Part shown: piece after piece, positions 50,804 to 59,748 of the stretch | Numbering within the stretch: the stretch's first letter is position 1 | How the letters are laid out: each line of letters begins with the position of its first letter | From: an uncultured Caulobacterales bacterium | GTDB lineage: Bacteria; Pseudomonadota; Alphaproteobacteria; Caulobacterales; Maricaulaceae | DNA length: 64,000 bases | Assembly (NCBI GenBank): GCA_937928165.1 | Contig: CALFVT010000004.1 | Location: 186,001-250,000, forward strand | Reading direction: 5' to 3' | The notes under the pieces: generated by a model | What the model was told of the DNA's origin: nothing | The model's database searches: none | The model's input: the letters and a program-made list of their open reading frames with translations, nothing else | Program-made: the position numbers and the translations under genes

Positions 50804-51612
50804 TTGATACGGACTGGTTATCTGATAATATAAATGATCACAAAGTTCGTCCCATCGACGGAAATTGGAGCTTTCCCGACCGTCATAATGATTTACCACA
50901 AGGCTATATTTCTGGCGCTGTATTTTTTGATTTAGACCACATCGCCGCGCCGCACCCATCCTTAAGTCACATGTTACCGCCCCAAGATATTTTCGTTCAG
51001 GCCGTATCTGAAATGGGCTTAAGCGCAGATGACCATATAATTTGTTATGATCGCCACGGCCTTTTTTCTGCGCCGCGCTTATGGTGGACATTTCGCAGAT
51101 TTGGTCATGAGAACATATCTATCTTAAACGGCGGCCTGCCTGCATGGATAAAAGACGGCGGAGCATTATCCGCGCAGCCTACGCCATATCCGCACACAGA
51201 GTATAAAGCCAAACCACCGTTAAACCGTTTCGTAGATTTTGACGATATATTAAACCGAGGCCCGGATGTTCAAATCATAGATGCGCGGCCAAAGGGACGG
51301 TTTTTAGGTATTGACCCAGAGCCGCGTAAAGGTCTGTGCGGCGGCCATATTCCTGAAAGCTTGTCTCTGCCCTTTGATGCGCTAAAAACCGCTGACGGAT
51401 ATTTCAAAAACATAGAGAGTTTGCAAAAGATTATAAGGCAGGCAAATATTAATCTGAACGCACCGATTATAACAAGCTGCGGGTCGGGTATAACGGCAGC
51501 TGGCCTCGCTTTTGCTCTTGAGCTCTGCGGCGCTAAAGATGTACAAGTCTATGACGGAAGCTGGGCTGAATATGGGGCGTCCGGTGCACCCGTAGCAAGT
51601 GGAACCATGTAA
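50791..51612 (+). CDS. Sulfurtransferase (3-mercaptopyruvate type)
   Basis: This 273-aa two-rhodanese-domain protein moves sulfane sulfur, most likely from 3-mercaptopyruvate. Domain 1 (about 1-130; DGNWSFPDRHNDLPQGYISGA) is inactive. Domain 2 has the active-site loop SCGSGITAAGLA, the CGSGVTA form of mercaptopyruvate sulfurtransferases rather than the CRKGVTA of rhodanese. It lies between cysteine synthase and metC with 13-bp and TAATG overlaps. Confidence 0.9.
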   Translation: MAHLVDTDWLSDNINDHKVRPIDGNWSFPDRHNDLPQGYISGAVFFDLDHIAAPHPSLSHMLPPQDIFVQAVSEMGLSADDHIICYDRHGLFSAPRLWWTFRRFGHENISILNGGLPAWIKDGGALSAQPTPYPHTEYKAKPPLNRFVDFDDILNRGPDVQIIDARPKGRFLGIDPEPRKGLCGGHIPESLSLPFDALKTADGYFKNIESLQKIIRQANINLNAPIITSCGSGITAAGLAFALELCGAKDVQVYDGSWAEYGASGAPVASGTM

Positions 51613-52775
51613 TGAGTGATAATGACGATATAAGCTTACAAACACGCTTCGCTCATTTCAGCCGCCCTAAAGCCGGGTTAGGCACTCCTGTAAATTATGG
51701 TATTGACAGGGCGTCAACCTTATTATTTGACCGTGCAGAAGATCTCTACCGTAGCGATCTGCGCGGCTATGGACGCCATGGCAGCGAACTTCATGACAAC
51801 CTAGAAGCCGCGTTTTGCGCTCTTGAAAACGGCGCGGGCACAAGCTTGACCTCCTCCGGCCTCTCCGCCTGTAGCTTGGCAATATTAAGCTGCGTTAAAG
51901 CGGGCGATCATCTGCTGCTGACCGATTCGGCCTATGGCCCTGTGCGCAGTTTTTGCTTGAACTATTTAAATCGCTTCGGCATTGACACAGAAATATATGA
52001 TCCACGTATTGGCGCAGGCATTAAAGACTTAATTCGCCCCAATACAACACTTATATGGCTTGAAAGCCCTGGCTCATTAACATTTGAAGTACAAGACATT
52101 CCCGCAGTTGTAGCTTGTGCCCAGGCACAAAAGGTTATAACCGCGATTGACAATACTTGGTCGGCCGGATTGACCCTAAAGCCCTTAAGTCTCGGCGTCG
52201 ATATAAGCGTGCATTCTGCAACAAAATATTTTGGCGGCCATAGTGATCTTCTCGCCGGGGCTGTGATTAGTCAAACAAAGGCAATGGCCCGCAAAGTCAA
52301 CCAAACGCGGCGGCAATTAGGGCATTCTTTATCCCCCGATGATGCCTATCAGGTTTTACGCGGCTTTCGCACTGTTATCCCGCGCTTTCGCCATGCGGAA
52401 AGCTCTGCTTTAACCCTCGCAAAATGGCTTGAAGGCCGCACGAATGTTGGCCGTGTTTTACACCCTGCCCTGCCGTCACATCCCGATCATAATATATGGG
52501 CTCGTGATTTCTCGGGTGGCGCTTGTATTTTTAGCTTTACCCTTAAAGGTAAGAACGAAGATGACGCGGTCAGTTTTATCAATCACCTTAAATTATTTGG
52601 TATCGGCTATTCCTACGGCGGATTTGAAAGCCTCGCCATTCACTGCGGCCCTCAATTACGGCGCAGTCAAACAGGTCAAGATTTTGGCGGCCCGATTATC
52701 CGCCTCGCATGCGGTATGGAATCCGTTAACAATCTTCAACATGATCTCGAGCAGGCTCTCAATGCACTTACTTAA
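51612..52775 (+). CDS. metC: Cystathionine beta-lyase
   Basis: This PLP enzyme cleaves cystathionine to homocysteine, ammonia and pyruvate, linking cysteine to methionine. The 387-aa fold-type I protein has the PLP lysine in HSATKYFGGHSDLLAG and the GRHGSELHDNLE, LTSSGLSACSLAIL and YGPVR segments of MetC. The tail (SLAIHCGPQ and GPIIRLACGMES) is conserved. It is third in the operon; the CE15 gene starts inside its end. Confidence 0.9.
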   Translation: MSDNDDISLQTRFAHFSRPKAGLGTPVNYGIDRASTLLFDRAEDLYRSDLRGYGRHGSELHDNLEAAFCALENGAGTSLTSSGLSACSLAILSCVKAGDHLLLTDSAYGPVRSFCLNYLNRFGIDTEIYDPRIGAGIKDLIRPNTTLIWLESPGSLTFEVQDIPAVVACAQAQKVITAIDNTWSAGLTLKPLSLGVDISVHSATKYFGGHSDLLAGAVISQTKAMARKVNQTRRQLGHSLSPDDAYQVLRGFRTVIPRFRHAESSALTLAKWLEGRTNVGRVLHPALPSHPDHNIWARDFSGGACIFSFTLKGKNEDDAVSFINHLKLFGIGYSYGGFESLAIHCGPQLRRSQTGQDFGGPIIRLACGMESVNNLQHDLEQALNALT

Positions 52776-54027
52776 ACTTAAACGAGTTAGGCTTTTCATT
52801 ATAATCCTGATCGGCTACGCCGCTCTCTCATCATGCGGTACTTCGGGGATTATTCTACAAACTGCGCCAAACCGGCCCTCTGAAAAAATTATATCCCCTG
52901 AAATTAAAGCCGCAAGCCTTGCGGAGTGGGAAGAGCAAAAATCTTTTATTAACAATGCGCTACAAAGAGATATTTACGGAACTTTCCCCGCCGCAGCACA
53001 GATTATTTCCATTGATAAAACACCATTAAACCCGTCGATATACAAGGGACAGGGCCGAACAGAAAATTGGCAAATTACAATTAATATAGCGCGCGAAGAC
53101 GGCACATCATCACAGGGCCAATTTGAAATGGCATTGATATTGCCAAAATCCGATGACCCCGTTCCTATAATTACAATGCAGACGTTTTGCCCGACCAATT
53201 CAACCCTCCCCGGTTTAGGTATAGACGCCAAATATGGGGATATGTGCGAAGGTGAAGGCTTTGGCGCCAACCTTATGCTCTACGTGTTCGGACGCTATAT
53301 TGCGACTCCGCCGATCGAAGATATACTCGCGCGGGGCTACGGCATCGCAACTATGTTTCCTTCCGATATAATCCCCGACCAACGTCAAAGAGGCCGCGAG
53401 GCTATGACGGCCTTGTTTGGACCATCTAATCTTGGGCCCAATCATAACGCATCTGTCATTGGGGGCTGGGCGTATATCTGGGCCGCCGCAGCTAAGGCCC
53501 TTGCAGCAGACAGCGCCATTAACGGCCATAAGATCGCAAGCTTTGGTCATTCACGCTATGGTAAATCAGCTCTGCTTGCCGCCGCATGGAGCGATGATAT
53601 TGCTGCGGCAGTAAGCCATCAATCAGGTACAGGCGGGGCCTCGATTAGCCGCGGCAAAAAAGGTGAAACCGTCACGCAAATTATGGAGAGCTATCCCCAT
53701 TGGTTCGCCCCAGCCTATGCCAAATATGATAATGACGCCCCCATAGATGTCGAGCAACATCATCTCTTGGCTTTAATCGCGCCGAAGCCAATTTTATTGG
53801 GAAATGCAAAGCGCGATGTATGGTCTGACCCGGAAGGTGGATTTTTCGCAGCCCGCGCAGCAAATCATGTTTATAATCTTTATGGGAAACAAGGGCTGAG
53901 TGTTGATCGGCTGAACCGTTTTGATCCCAATGCGAATATTTCATATTGGATCAGAGGTGGCACCCACGGTATCGTCAAAGAAGATTGGCCGGCTTTCCTT
54001 GAATTTCTTGACGCTCATTTTAAGTGA
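52762..54027 (+). CDS. CE15-like glucuronoyl esterase, lipoprotein
   Basis: This protein probably cleaves ester bonds between lignin or methanol and the 4-O-methylglucuronate of xylan. I start it at the ATG at 52762 (MHLLKLKRV), 14 bp before the metC stop; a longer frame inside metC has no signal. The 421-aa product has a lipoprotein signal (YAALSSC; Cys25), nucleophile Ser264 in the CE15 signature GHSRYGKSAL, the HQSGTGGASISRG loop, and catalytic His402 in RGGTHGIVKEDW. It is translationally attached to a sulfur amino-acid operon, an odd place for a polysaccharide enzyme. Confidence 0.8.
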   Translation: MHLLKLKRVRLFIIILIGYAALSSCGTSGIILQTAPNRPSEKIISPEIKAASLAEWEEQKSFINNALQRDIYGTFPAAAQIISIDKTPLNPSIYKGQGRTENWQITINIAREDGTSSQGQFEMALILPKSDDPVPIITMQTFCPTNSTLPGLGIDAKYGDMCEGEGFGANLMLYVFGRYIATPPIEDILARGYGIATMFPSDIIPDQRQRGREAMTALFGPSNLGPNHNASVIGGWAYIWAAAAKALAADSAINGHKIASFGHSRYGKSALLAAAWSDDIAAAVSHQSGTGGASISRGKKGETVTQIMESYPHWFAPAYAKYDNDAPIDVEQHHLLALIAPKPILLGNAKRDVWSDPEGGFFAARAANHVYNLYGKQGLSVDRLNRFDPNANISYWIRGGTHGIVKEDWPAFLEFLDAHFK

Positions 54028-54084
54028 TAAACAGGATATACCTTTTGTATACAACCTAAAGACAAGCATATGGCAAGCTAGAAT

Positions 54085-54161
54085 TTCCGAACCTAAATAC
54101 CGCAAATAAGCAGGTAAAATAAATTGCAATGAAAAAATGACTTACATATCAAGGTTCGGAA
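54085..54161. repeat. 10-bp perfect inverted repeat next to tRNA-Arg
   Basis: TTCCGAACCT at 54085-54094 and AGGTTCGGAA at 54152-54161 are exact inverted copies separated by 57 bp, ending three bases from the 3' end of tRNA-Arg. The spacer is AT-rich. It could be a folded 3' trailer or a remnant of an attachment site. Confidence 0.4.
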
Positions 54162-54164
54162 GAT

Positions 54165-54241
<77 letters not shown>

Positions 54242-54254
54242 GCATGTGAACAGC

Positions 54255-54557
54255 TTAATGCGTCCAAGGATGTTTGCGGTCAAATGAAAAATTATCTCCA
54301 TATGAACGCGGAATTGATTTTGCAGCCGCACGTTGAATAACCCGGTGCGGAATCTTTTTTGCCTTTGCATAAGCAATAGCATCTTCCGCAGTATCAAATG
54401 TTAGTTTTAATTGGCGCAGCGTATCAGAGGAACGGTAAGTCCCCGTCACCGGATCGATATCGCGAGACTTATCGCCTTGAAACTCTAAAACCCATTTTTG
54501 CTCACCACGTCCGGATTGCATGGCGCTTTGGGCCGGTTGATAAATACGAGCAAACAT
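54255..54557 (-). CDS. NDUFS4-like complex I accessory subunit
   Basis: This 100-aa protein matches the ETC complex I conserved region (NDUFS4, 18-kDa subunit) found in alphaproteobacteria and mitochondria. Visible features are ARIYQPAQSAMQSG, WVLEF, RDIDPVTGTYRSSDTLRQLKLTF and the conserved C-terminal SYGDNFSFDRKHPWTH. It supports assembly of NADH:quinone oxidoreductase at the inner membrane. It lies alone, 13 bp from tRNA-Arg, away from any nuo cluster. Confidence 0.92.
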   Translation of the reverse strand: MFARIYQPAQSAMQSGRGEQKWVLEFQGDKSRDIDPVTGTYRSSDTLRQLKLTFDTAEDAIAYAKAKKIPHRVIQRAAAKSIPRSYGDNFSFDRKHPWTH

Positions 54558-54625
54558 AAAAACCTCTTCTGTATGTCACATAATATCAGAGGCAAATTCT
54601 GTAAACAAAAAACTATAGATTATGT

Positions 54626-56575
54626 TTATTGTTTGCGTGCAATCATCAAATCATTCAACATCTGCAAATTTGTTTCGCGGCTACGGGCTGTTCCCGGCTG
54701 TTCTTTATGATTCGAGCTTTGAATAGCAGCCCGTAAACGCCCTGAAGAGACTGTTGTATCTAAATGCTCTCTTTTCCGCTCGGTTTCACGGCGGAGCGGG
54801 CTTGTTCGGCGCGTATCTAAAACGCGGCGATCTCCCAGTTTTTGAGGCGGGTGAATAGTTTCATCGCCAACATTATGTTTAGGCGCGCGGTGACGCCAAT
54901 TCTCAAAGACTTTATCCATAAATTCCTGAGAGACTTCGGCTTTATTCCACTGATCAGAGAACTTCGCGCTTGAGCTATGAGGCCGAAGCTCACTTGGTAG
55001 ATGATTAAGCACAACCCGCATGGGGAGGTTGACACTCTCACCAAAAACAATGGTTTCAGCCGTCCCAAGAGAGGGTAAGAAATTCAAAAGCTCTACGGCG
55101 CCATCGGGCACTGCTGCGCGGACAAAATCTTGATCCCGCTCATTGCTTAGGCGCATAGAAAACACGGTTGAACACTGCGATAGGGTCGAGGCCTCGAGCT
55201 CACTCGGGCGTTGAGAGATAATCCCTAATGAAACACCATATTTCCGCCCCTCTTTCGCAATCGTAGAAATTGCGCGACGTGTCGACGCAAATCCAAGCGC
55301 TTTATCAGCAGGAATATATCTGTGGGCTTCTTCACATAGTAGTAAAATCGGGATTTGTCGCTGGCTCCATAATGCAAGTTCAAAAGCAAGGCGGCTCACC
55401 ACAGACACAACAATATTTAAGGCTGCGGACGGAATGCCTGACAAGTCCAAAATAGAAATAGGTTTACCGGCAACCGGGATACGAAAAATAGACCCAAGGA
55501 CATTTTCAATCGCATCCGGGCGCGCTTGATTGCGAAAAACAAATTGATAGCGCGGATCGGTTAAAAACGTCTCAATACGGCGTTTCAGGCGGATATAAGG
55601 TGATAAGTTATTTGAATTTTCAAGCTTTCCCATTTCATTATCAAGGACTTTAATCAAATCTCGAACCCGGTAAGGGGTCGGACTATCCAATGAAATGCTT
55701 GAATTACCCCGTAAAAGCTCTGCTTCAACATCTTGGATTTTAAGCGGACCTTTCCGTGCTTCTTCACGCTCTCGTTTAACGCTGATTTCATAAAAACGTT
55801 TAGCCTTAAGAACAACGTCATTTAAAACTTCTTCTTCCTCACGGGCTTGTTCGGGAATTTGGCTTGTTAAAAGCTCCACTGTTTCCTCAAAATTAAACAA
55901 CCAAATCGGCAGATTAAGCGTATCATAACGGGTGACATGAGCTTTACTGCCAAAGCTTTTCGAATATTCATTATGCGGATCAAATAAGACGACATGGGCC
56001 ATGGGATTGGCATCTAATACAGCCTGCGTAACCAAAGCCACTGTGCATGATTTACCGCTCCCTGTAGAGCCAAGAATAGCAAAATGTTTCGACAATAAAT
56101 CATTCACACGAACATATGCCGATAGGCTTGTGTCCTGTTGCAAACGGCCAATATTAATGGCCGCATCCTCTTGTCCTGCATCAAAGATTAGGGCTAATTC
56201 GGCTGGAGATATTTGCTGAACAACAGAACTTAGGACCGGAAAGGTTTTAACGCCTCTAAAGAATTTCGTCTCGCGCGTGGTGTGATTAGTGAAGAGCTCT
56301 CCCATAATACGCAAGGTAGCAATGCAGCCATCACTCATCCCCTCGTCATCCACACTTTCGACAGATAATGAGGTGACCATCGCCACCACAAGGGAGTCGT
56401 GAGTAATAATTTTTAATATCGTCCCAATTTGGGCAAGTTTTAATTGATTATTACGAATAATCGACTTGCTAACGCTAATGGTAACCTTTGACGATTCAAC
56501 GGAGATAACTCGCCCTATTTCTAAAGGCCGTTGTTGTTGAGCCACGCCTGCTGCATGTCCTGCTTGATGTCCCAT
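54626..56575 (-). CDS. HerA-like hexameric ATPase/translocase
   Basis: This 649-aa protein has an N-terminal HAS-barrel-like beta domain (about 18-115) and the HerA/FtsK-type ATPase core with Walker A GSTGSGKS (169-176), Walker B ILLLCEEAH and sensor region IISQRPSELEASTLSQC. A basic tail (about 590-649) is poorly ordered. HerA proteins pump DNA with NurA or partner effectors, but no nurA, sir2 or other effector gene is adjacent. Long HerA homologues of this kind are common single genes in alphaproteobacteria, so a DNA-repair or chromosomal role is likelier than defence. Confidence 0.82.
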   Translation of the reverse strand: MGHQAGHAAGVAQQQRPLEIGRVISVESSKVTISVSKSIIRNNQLKLAQIGTILKIITHDSLVVAMVTSLSVESVDDEGMSDGCIATLRIMGELFTNHTTRETKFFRGVKTFPVLSSVVQQISPAELALIFDAGQEDAAINIGRLQQDTSLSAYVRVNDLLSKHFAILGSTGSGKSCTVALVTQAVLDANPMAHVVLFDPHNEYSKSFGSKAHVTRYDTLNLPIWLFNFEETVELLTSQIPEQAREEEEVLNDVVLKAKRFYEISVKREREEARKGPLKIQDVEAELLRGNSSISLDSPTPYRVRDLIKVLDNEMGKLENSNNLSPYIRLKRRIETFLTDPRYQFVFRNQARPDAIENVLGSIFRIPVAGKPISILDLSGIPSAALNIVVSVVSRLAFELALWSQRQIPILLLCEEAHRYIPADKALGFASTRRAISTIAKEGRKYGVSLGIISQRPSELEASTLSQCSTVFSMRLSNERDQDFVRAAVPDGAVELLNFLPSLGTAETIVFGESVNLPMRVVLNHLPSELRPHSSSAKFSDQWNKAEVSQEFMDKVFENWRHRAPKHNVGDETIHPPQKLGDRRVLDTRRTSPLRRETERKREHLDTTVSSGRLRAAIQSSNHKEQPGTARSRETNLQMLNDLMIARKQ

Positions 56576-56727
56576 AAAATCCCCGATCCTGTGTTCTGAG
56601 CATCATATAGGAGAGGTCTTATGAAATCCTTACCTACATGGGATTCATAACTTTAACGTGAACAGCAAGCAAAAATTGGCTAGCTATGGAGAGCTTAGAT
56701 TCGTAGGTCATGGAATATAGGTAAAAG

Positions 56728-56804
<77 letters not shown>

Positions 56805-56880
56805 ACTAATGGAGCCGTCTTTTACCGTCTTTCTTATAAAGCGCAAGCCATGATTTTAAAAAAATCAGTAGCTTCATAAC

Positions 56881-57354
56881 TTATTTCGTTGAAAAAAAGC
56901 TGTGCTTAACCTTATGTCCCGGCTCTATGCCTAATTTTTCTGCCCGTCCACCGGGTAGCTCTAAAACCGCTGCAATGACGGCTTCAGAGGATGCGCTACG
57001 TAAAGTTTGTGGCCGCGCAGAATGCTCAATTTTCACAATTTCGCCATTGCCGCGAATAAAAAGAATATCGAGAGATATCTCCGTATTTTTCATCCAAATC
57101 GTCGCAACTTTCGGGGCGGCAAATTCAAACAACATTCCCGCATCATCCGCAAGCTCTTTGCGGAACATGAGACCGCGCGCTTGTTTCTCATCATTATCCG
57201 CGATTTCAACTGAGAAATTATGGCGTATTTCTCCACTTTCAATGACCAAGGCTTCGGGCGCGCCAAAGTCAACATCAGCCACGACGATATCATCTTGCGC
57301 AGGTGCGGCGGACGAAAGGAATAAAGCTAATAAAGATAAATATAGTTTTTTCAT
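56881..57354 (-). CDS. DUF192 secreted protein
   Basis: This 157-aa protein has a signal peptide (LYLSLLALFLSSAAPAQ) and a DUF192 domain: EIADNDEKQARGLMFRKELADDAGMLF, IWMKNTEISLDILFI, and the C-terminal LELPGGRAEKLGI. The family is widespread and its function is not established. It is 93 bp from yacG in the same direction. Confidence 0.88.
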   Translation of the reverse strand: MKKLYLSLLALFLSSAAPAQDDIVVADVDFGAPEALVIESGEIRHNFSVEIADNDEKQARGLMFRKELADDAGMLFEFAAPKVATIWMKNTEISLDILFIRGNGEIVKIEHSARPQTLRSASSEAVIAAVLELPGGRAEKLGIEPGHKVKHSFFSTK

Positions 57355-57447
57355 AATCTGTCTCTAACCTTAAAATAGCGTCTCGCCAAATCGTTTTTAC
57401 GCCCCCGACTTATTTAAAGCTTTTGATATTTACTTTAAACGGGCTAG

Positions 57448-57636
57448 CTACTCGCTATCTTTGTCCTCTATCCTATCAAGCTCAGTAAAATCAGGGGTTT
57501 CCACCGCTGGAATCGCATAATTGCCTTTAAACCAGCGTCCCAGATCAATATCCGCGCATCGTTTTGTGCAAAAGGGTAAGAAATCAACGTCTTTAATCAC
57601 GGCCTTACATATAGGACAAGGCTTACTCTTAGTCAT
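57448..57636 (-). CDS. yacG: YacG zinc-finger protein (gyrase inhibitor family)
   Basis: This 62-aa protein has the four zinc-binding cysteines of YacG: CPIC (residues 7-10) and CTKRC (24-28), followed by ADIDLGRWFKGNYAIP. E. coli YacG binds DNA gyrase. It overlaps rng by one base (TAATG). Confidence 0.92.
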   Translation of the reverse strand: MTKSKPCPICKAVIKDVDFLPFCTKRCADIDLGRWFKGNYAIPAVETPDFTELDRIEDKDSE

Positions 57637-58658
57637 TATCTATCCCCCGTCACGGCAATGGCGCGCGCCCGTTTTAGGGTAAAGCGCGCCCCTATTCTGC
57701 CCTCAAGAGCTGCCTTCCAGCCAATATCATCTCGCTCAAGCCAATCATAAACGCCGCTTGGCACTTCAAGCGTTAGCTGCGCACCGCCCGATTGACGTCC
57801 TGCCGCATATAATTGGCGAATAGCAAATAGGCCGCGCGTTTCCATCGTCAAAGCTCCGCTGCGATTCGTCATAATATTATCCAGCCCCTGCCCGCCTTGG
57901 GCGCGGCTCATCTCAATAACGCCAAAGCGCGATAAAGGCGCAATCTTCGCGGTTTGCGGGTCGGCTTTAAAGGCCATCTCAAGCGCCGTAAAGACTCTAC
58001 CGCGCTGTCCTTTTTGGCGCAAATTTGGAAAATCAATCGCAATTAATCCGCCAATACCGCGAAGCCGCACAGCTTTCGCAATCACTTCACAGGCTTTCAA
58101 ACTAGCCTCAAATCCGCTTGCAATAGAGCCCCGGTCAATATCAATCACCCACATCGCGCGGGTTAATTCGATAGAAATAGACCCGCCGCCGGGAATTGCG
58201 ACCTCGCGCTCACAGGCTTCATCCAGTGCATTGACTACGCCCTCTTCAAATTGAATATCGCCGTTAAAACGCTCTATGATACGGGCTTTAAGACCCGGGC
58301 GAGATAGCCGCCGAGGTTTTGTCTCTCCTTCTGCCATGTCGAGATATTTGACAATAACGCTTTTGCCGCCCTGCCGTTCTCCAGTAACCAAAAGGCGAAT
58401 ATATTGCCCATGTTGAAAGCGCGGCGCTTTGGCCGCCATTGTAAAGCGAAGAAATCCATCTTGCGGCGCGCCGAGATCAATAAAAGCTGCGCCGAGGTCT
58501 TTGCTTATATCGCGAATACGCCCGATATATTCATCCCCAATTTGCGGATAACCTTCTTGCGACCAGCGGTCTGTATAAAGCTCTACGAGGGCTTTGCCCT
58601 CATATACAGCGATACGTGTCTCCCCAATGGCCCTATCAACAACCCCGCGCCGCTTCAT
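57636..58658 (-). CDS. Ribonuclease E/G family protein (short form)
   Basis: This 340-aa endoribonuclease-like protein cleaves single-stranded RNA 5' to AU-rich sites. It shows the RNase E/G N-terminus (RIAVYEGKALVELYTDRW), an S1-like domain (about 30-110), and catalytic Asp regions IDIDRGS and IAIDFPNLRQKG. It is much shorter than RNase G (about 490 aa) because the C-terminal zinc-link and small domain are missing. Short forms next to maf and yacG are usual in alphaproteobacteria. It overlaps maf by ATGA. Confidence 0.88.
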   Translation of the reverse strand: MKRRGVVDRAIGETRIAVYEGKALVELYTDRWSQEGYPQIGDEYIGRIRDISKDLGAAFIDLGAPQDGFLRFTMAAKAPRFQHGQYIRLLVTGERQGGKSVIVKYLDMAEGETKPRRLSRPGLKARIIERFNGDIQFEEGVVNALDEACEREVAIPGGGSISIELTRAMWVIDIDRGSIASGFEASLKACEVIAKAVRLRGIGGLIAIDFPNLRQKGQRGRVFTALEMAFKADPQTAKIAPLSRFGVIEMSRAQGGQGLDNIMTNRSGALTMETRGLFAIRQLYAAGRQSGGAQLTLEVPSGVYDWLERDDIGWKAALEGRIGARFTLKRARAIAVTGDR

Positions 58659-59260
58659 AATTTATAGCCGCTAGACAACAGTAAATGCCGCGTTTGCAGT
58701 AGCGGCAACCCCACAACGTTGGAATAAGACCCCGATAAATGGGATATAAACGCCCCAGCAAAACCCTGAATGCCATAACCGCCCGCTTTGCCCTTCCACT
58801 CATTTGTTCGCAGGTAAAAAGCAAGCTCTTCGGCTGACAACCGTTTCATTTTAAGGCGAGTTTCAACGCAATTCTCTCGCAATTTTCCGTTTTCGTCTAT
58901 TACCGCCACAGCCGTAAATACCCGGTGTGCGCGCCCGGACATTAACGCAAGGCACATGTGGGCTTCGGATTCGGTTTCGGTTTTAGGCAAAATTCGGCGG
59001 CCCACTGCAACAACCGTATCCGCCGCCAGAATAACCGCCGCAGACTCTCTCGCCGCTTGGCGCAAGTCATAGACTTTTTGAGCTTTTTCGCGGGCAACCC
59101 GCTGGCCGTAAGTGCGCGGCAGCTCACCGATTTTGACCGCCTCATCTATATCTGCAGGCACAATACCATCGGGAGCCACATAAAGCGCCGCCAATAAATC
59201 TTTGCGGCGCGGCGATGCACTGGCAAGAATCAGGAGTGGGTTTTTATTCGGAGCCGCCAT
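58655..59260 (-). CDS. maf: Maf-family nucleoside triphosphate pyrophosphatase
   Basis: Maf hydrolyses dTTP, UTP or modified nucleotides as house-cleaning. The 201-aa protein has LASASPRRKDLLAAL, VILAADTVVAVGRRIL (catalytic Asp) and LMSGRAHRVFTAVAV. It lies between infA and rng with 37-bp and ATGA spacing. Confidence 0.93.
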   Translation of the reverse strand: MAAPNKNPLLILASASPRRKDLLAALYVAPDGIVPADIDEAVKIGELPRTYGQRVAREKAQKVYDLRQAARESAAVILAADTVVAVGRRILPKTETESEAHMCLALMSGRAHRVFTAVAVIDENGKLRENCVETRLKMKRLSAEELAFYLRTNEWKGKAGGYGIQGFAGAFISHLSGSYSNVVGLPLLQTRHLLLSSGYKL

Positions 59261-59297
59261 ATCAAGATATGGTCACATCAAACATGATGGAAAATGC

Positions 59298-59516
59298 TTA
59301 TTTAAAGCGGTAATTAATGCGGCCCTTTGTCGTGTCATATAACGACATTTCAACCGTCACGCGGTCACCAGCCAAAACGCGGATACGGTTTTTCCGCATA
59401 CGTCCGGCCATATGAGCAATAATCTCTTGGCCAATATCGAGTTTTACGCGAAAATTCGCATTCGGCAGTAGTTCGATAACTTCGCCTTCAAATTCGATGA
59501 GTTCTTCTTTTGCCAA
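59298..59516 (-). CDS. infA: Translation initiation factor IF-1
   Basis: This 72-aa OB-fold protein binds the 30S A site. [34 protein letters not shown] and the C-terminal RINYRFK are nearly invariant in IF-1. It leads the leftward infA-maf-rng-yacG run. Confidence 0.98.
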   Translation of the reverse strand: MAKEELIEFEGEVIELLPNANFRVKLDIGQEIIAHMAGRMRKNRIRVLAGDRVTVEMSLYDTTKGRINYRFK

Positions 59517-59716
59517 ATGTCTAATCCTTTAATGCGGCCACTGAGTCGCCCTTGGTCTGCTGTGCAGCCTATATAGGGAGTTTTCGAAAATTAACAGTAT
59601 AAAGCGCTGTAAAGCCTGTTTTCATCTGATTTTGTGGGCCAAAAGACACGTTCCCAAGGCCTAAGCACTTGTCCACAACCCATATGATAAAGAGGATTGC
59701 GGAGAGACTTATTTTT

Positions 59717-59731
59717 GTTCTATATTTGTTC
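59717..59731 (+). promoter_or_regulatory. LexA (SOS) box GTTC-N7-GTTC
   Basis: GTTC at 59717-59720 and GTTC at 59728-59731 are direct repeats with a 7-bp spacer (TATATTT), the alphaproteobacterial LexA operator. It lies 17 bp before the ATG of the Y-family polymerase gene, so LexA would block its transcription. Confidence 0.75.
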
Positions 59732-59748
59732 TCTTTTACGGAACAGCT

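Noticed and set aside
52429-52761. Longer N-terminus for the CE15 esterase
   Set aside because: The extension is the metC gene read in another frame; the lipoprotein signal starts only at 52762.
54626-56575. HerA-like ATPase as part of a Sir2-HerA or similar defence system
   Set aside because: No effector, nuclease or other defence gene is adjacent; the neighbours are tRNAs, an NDUFS4 subunit and DUF192, and similar genes are common core genes in alphaproteobacteria.
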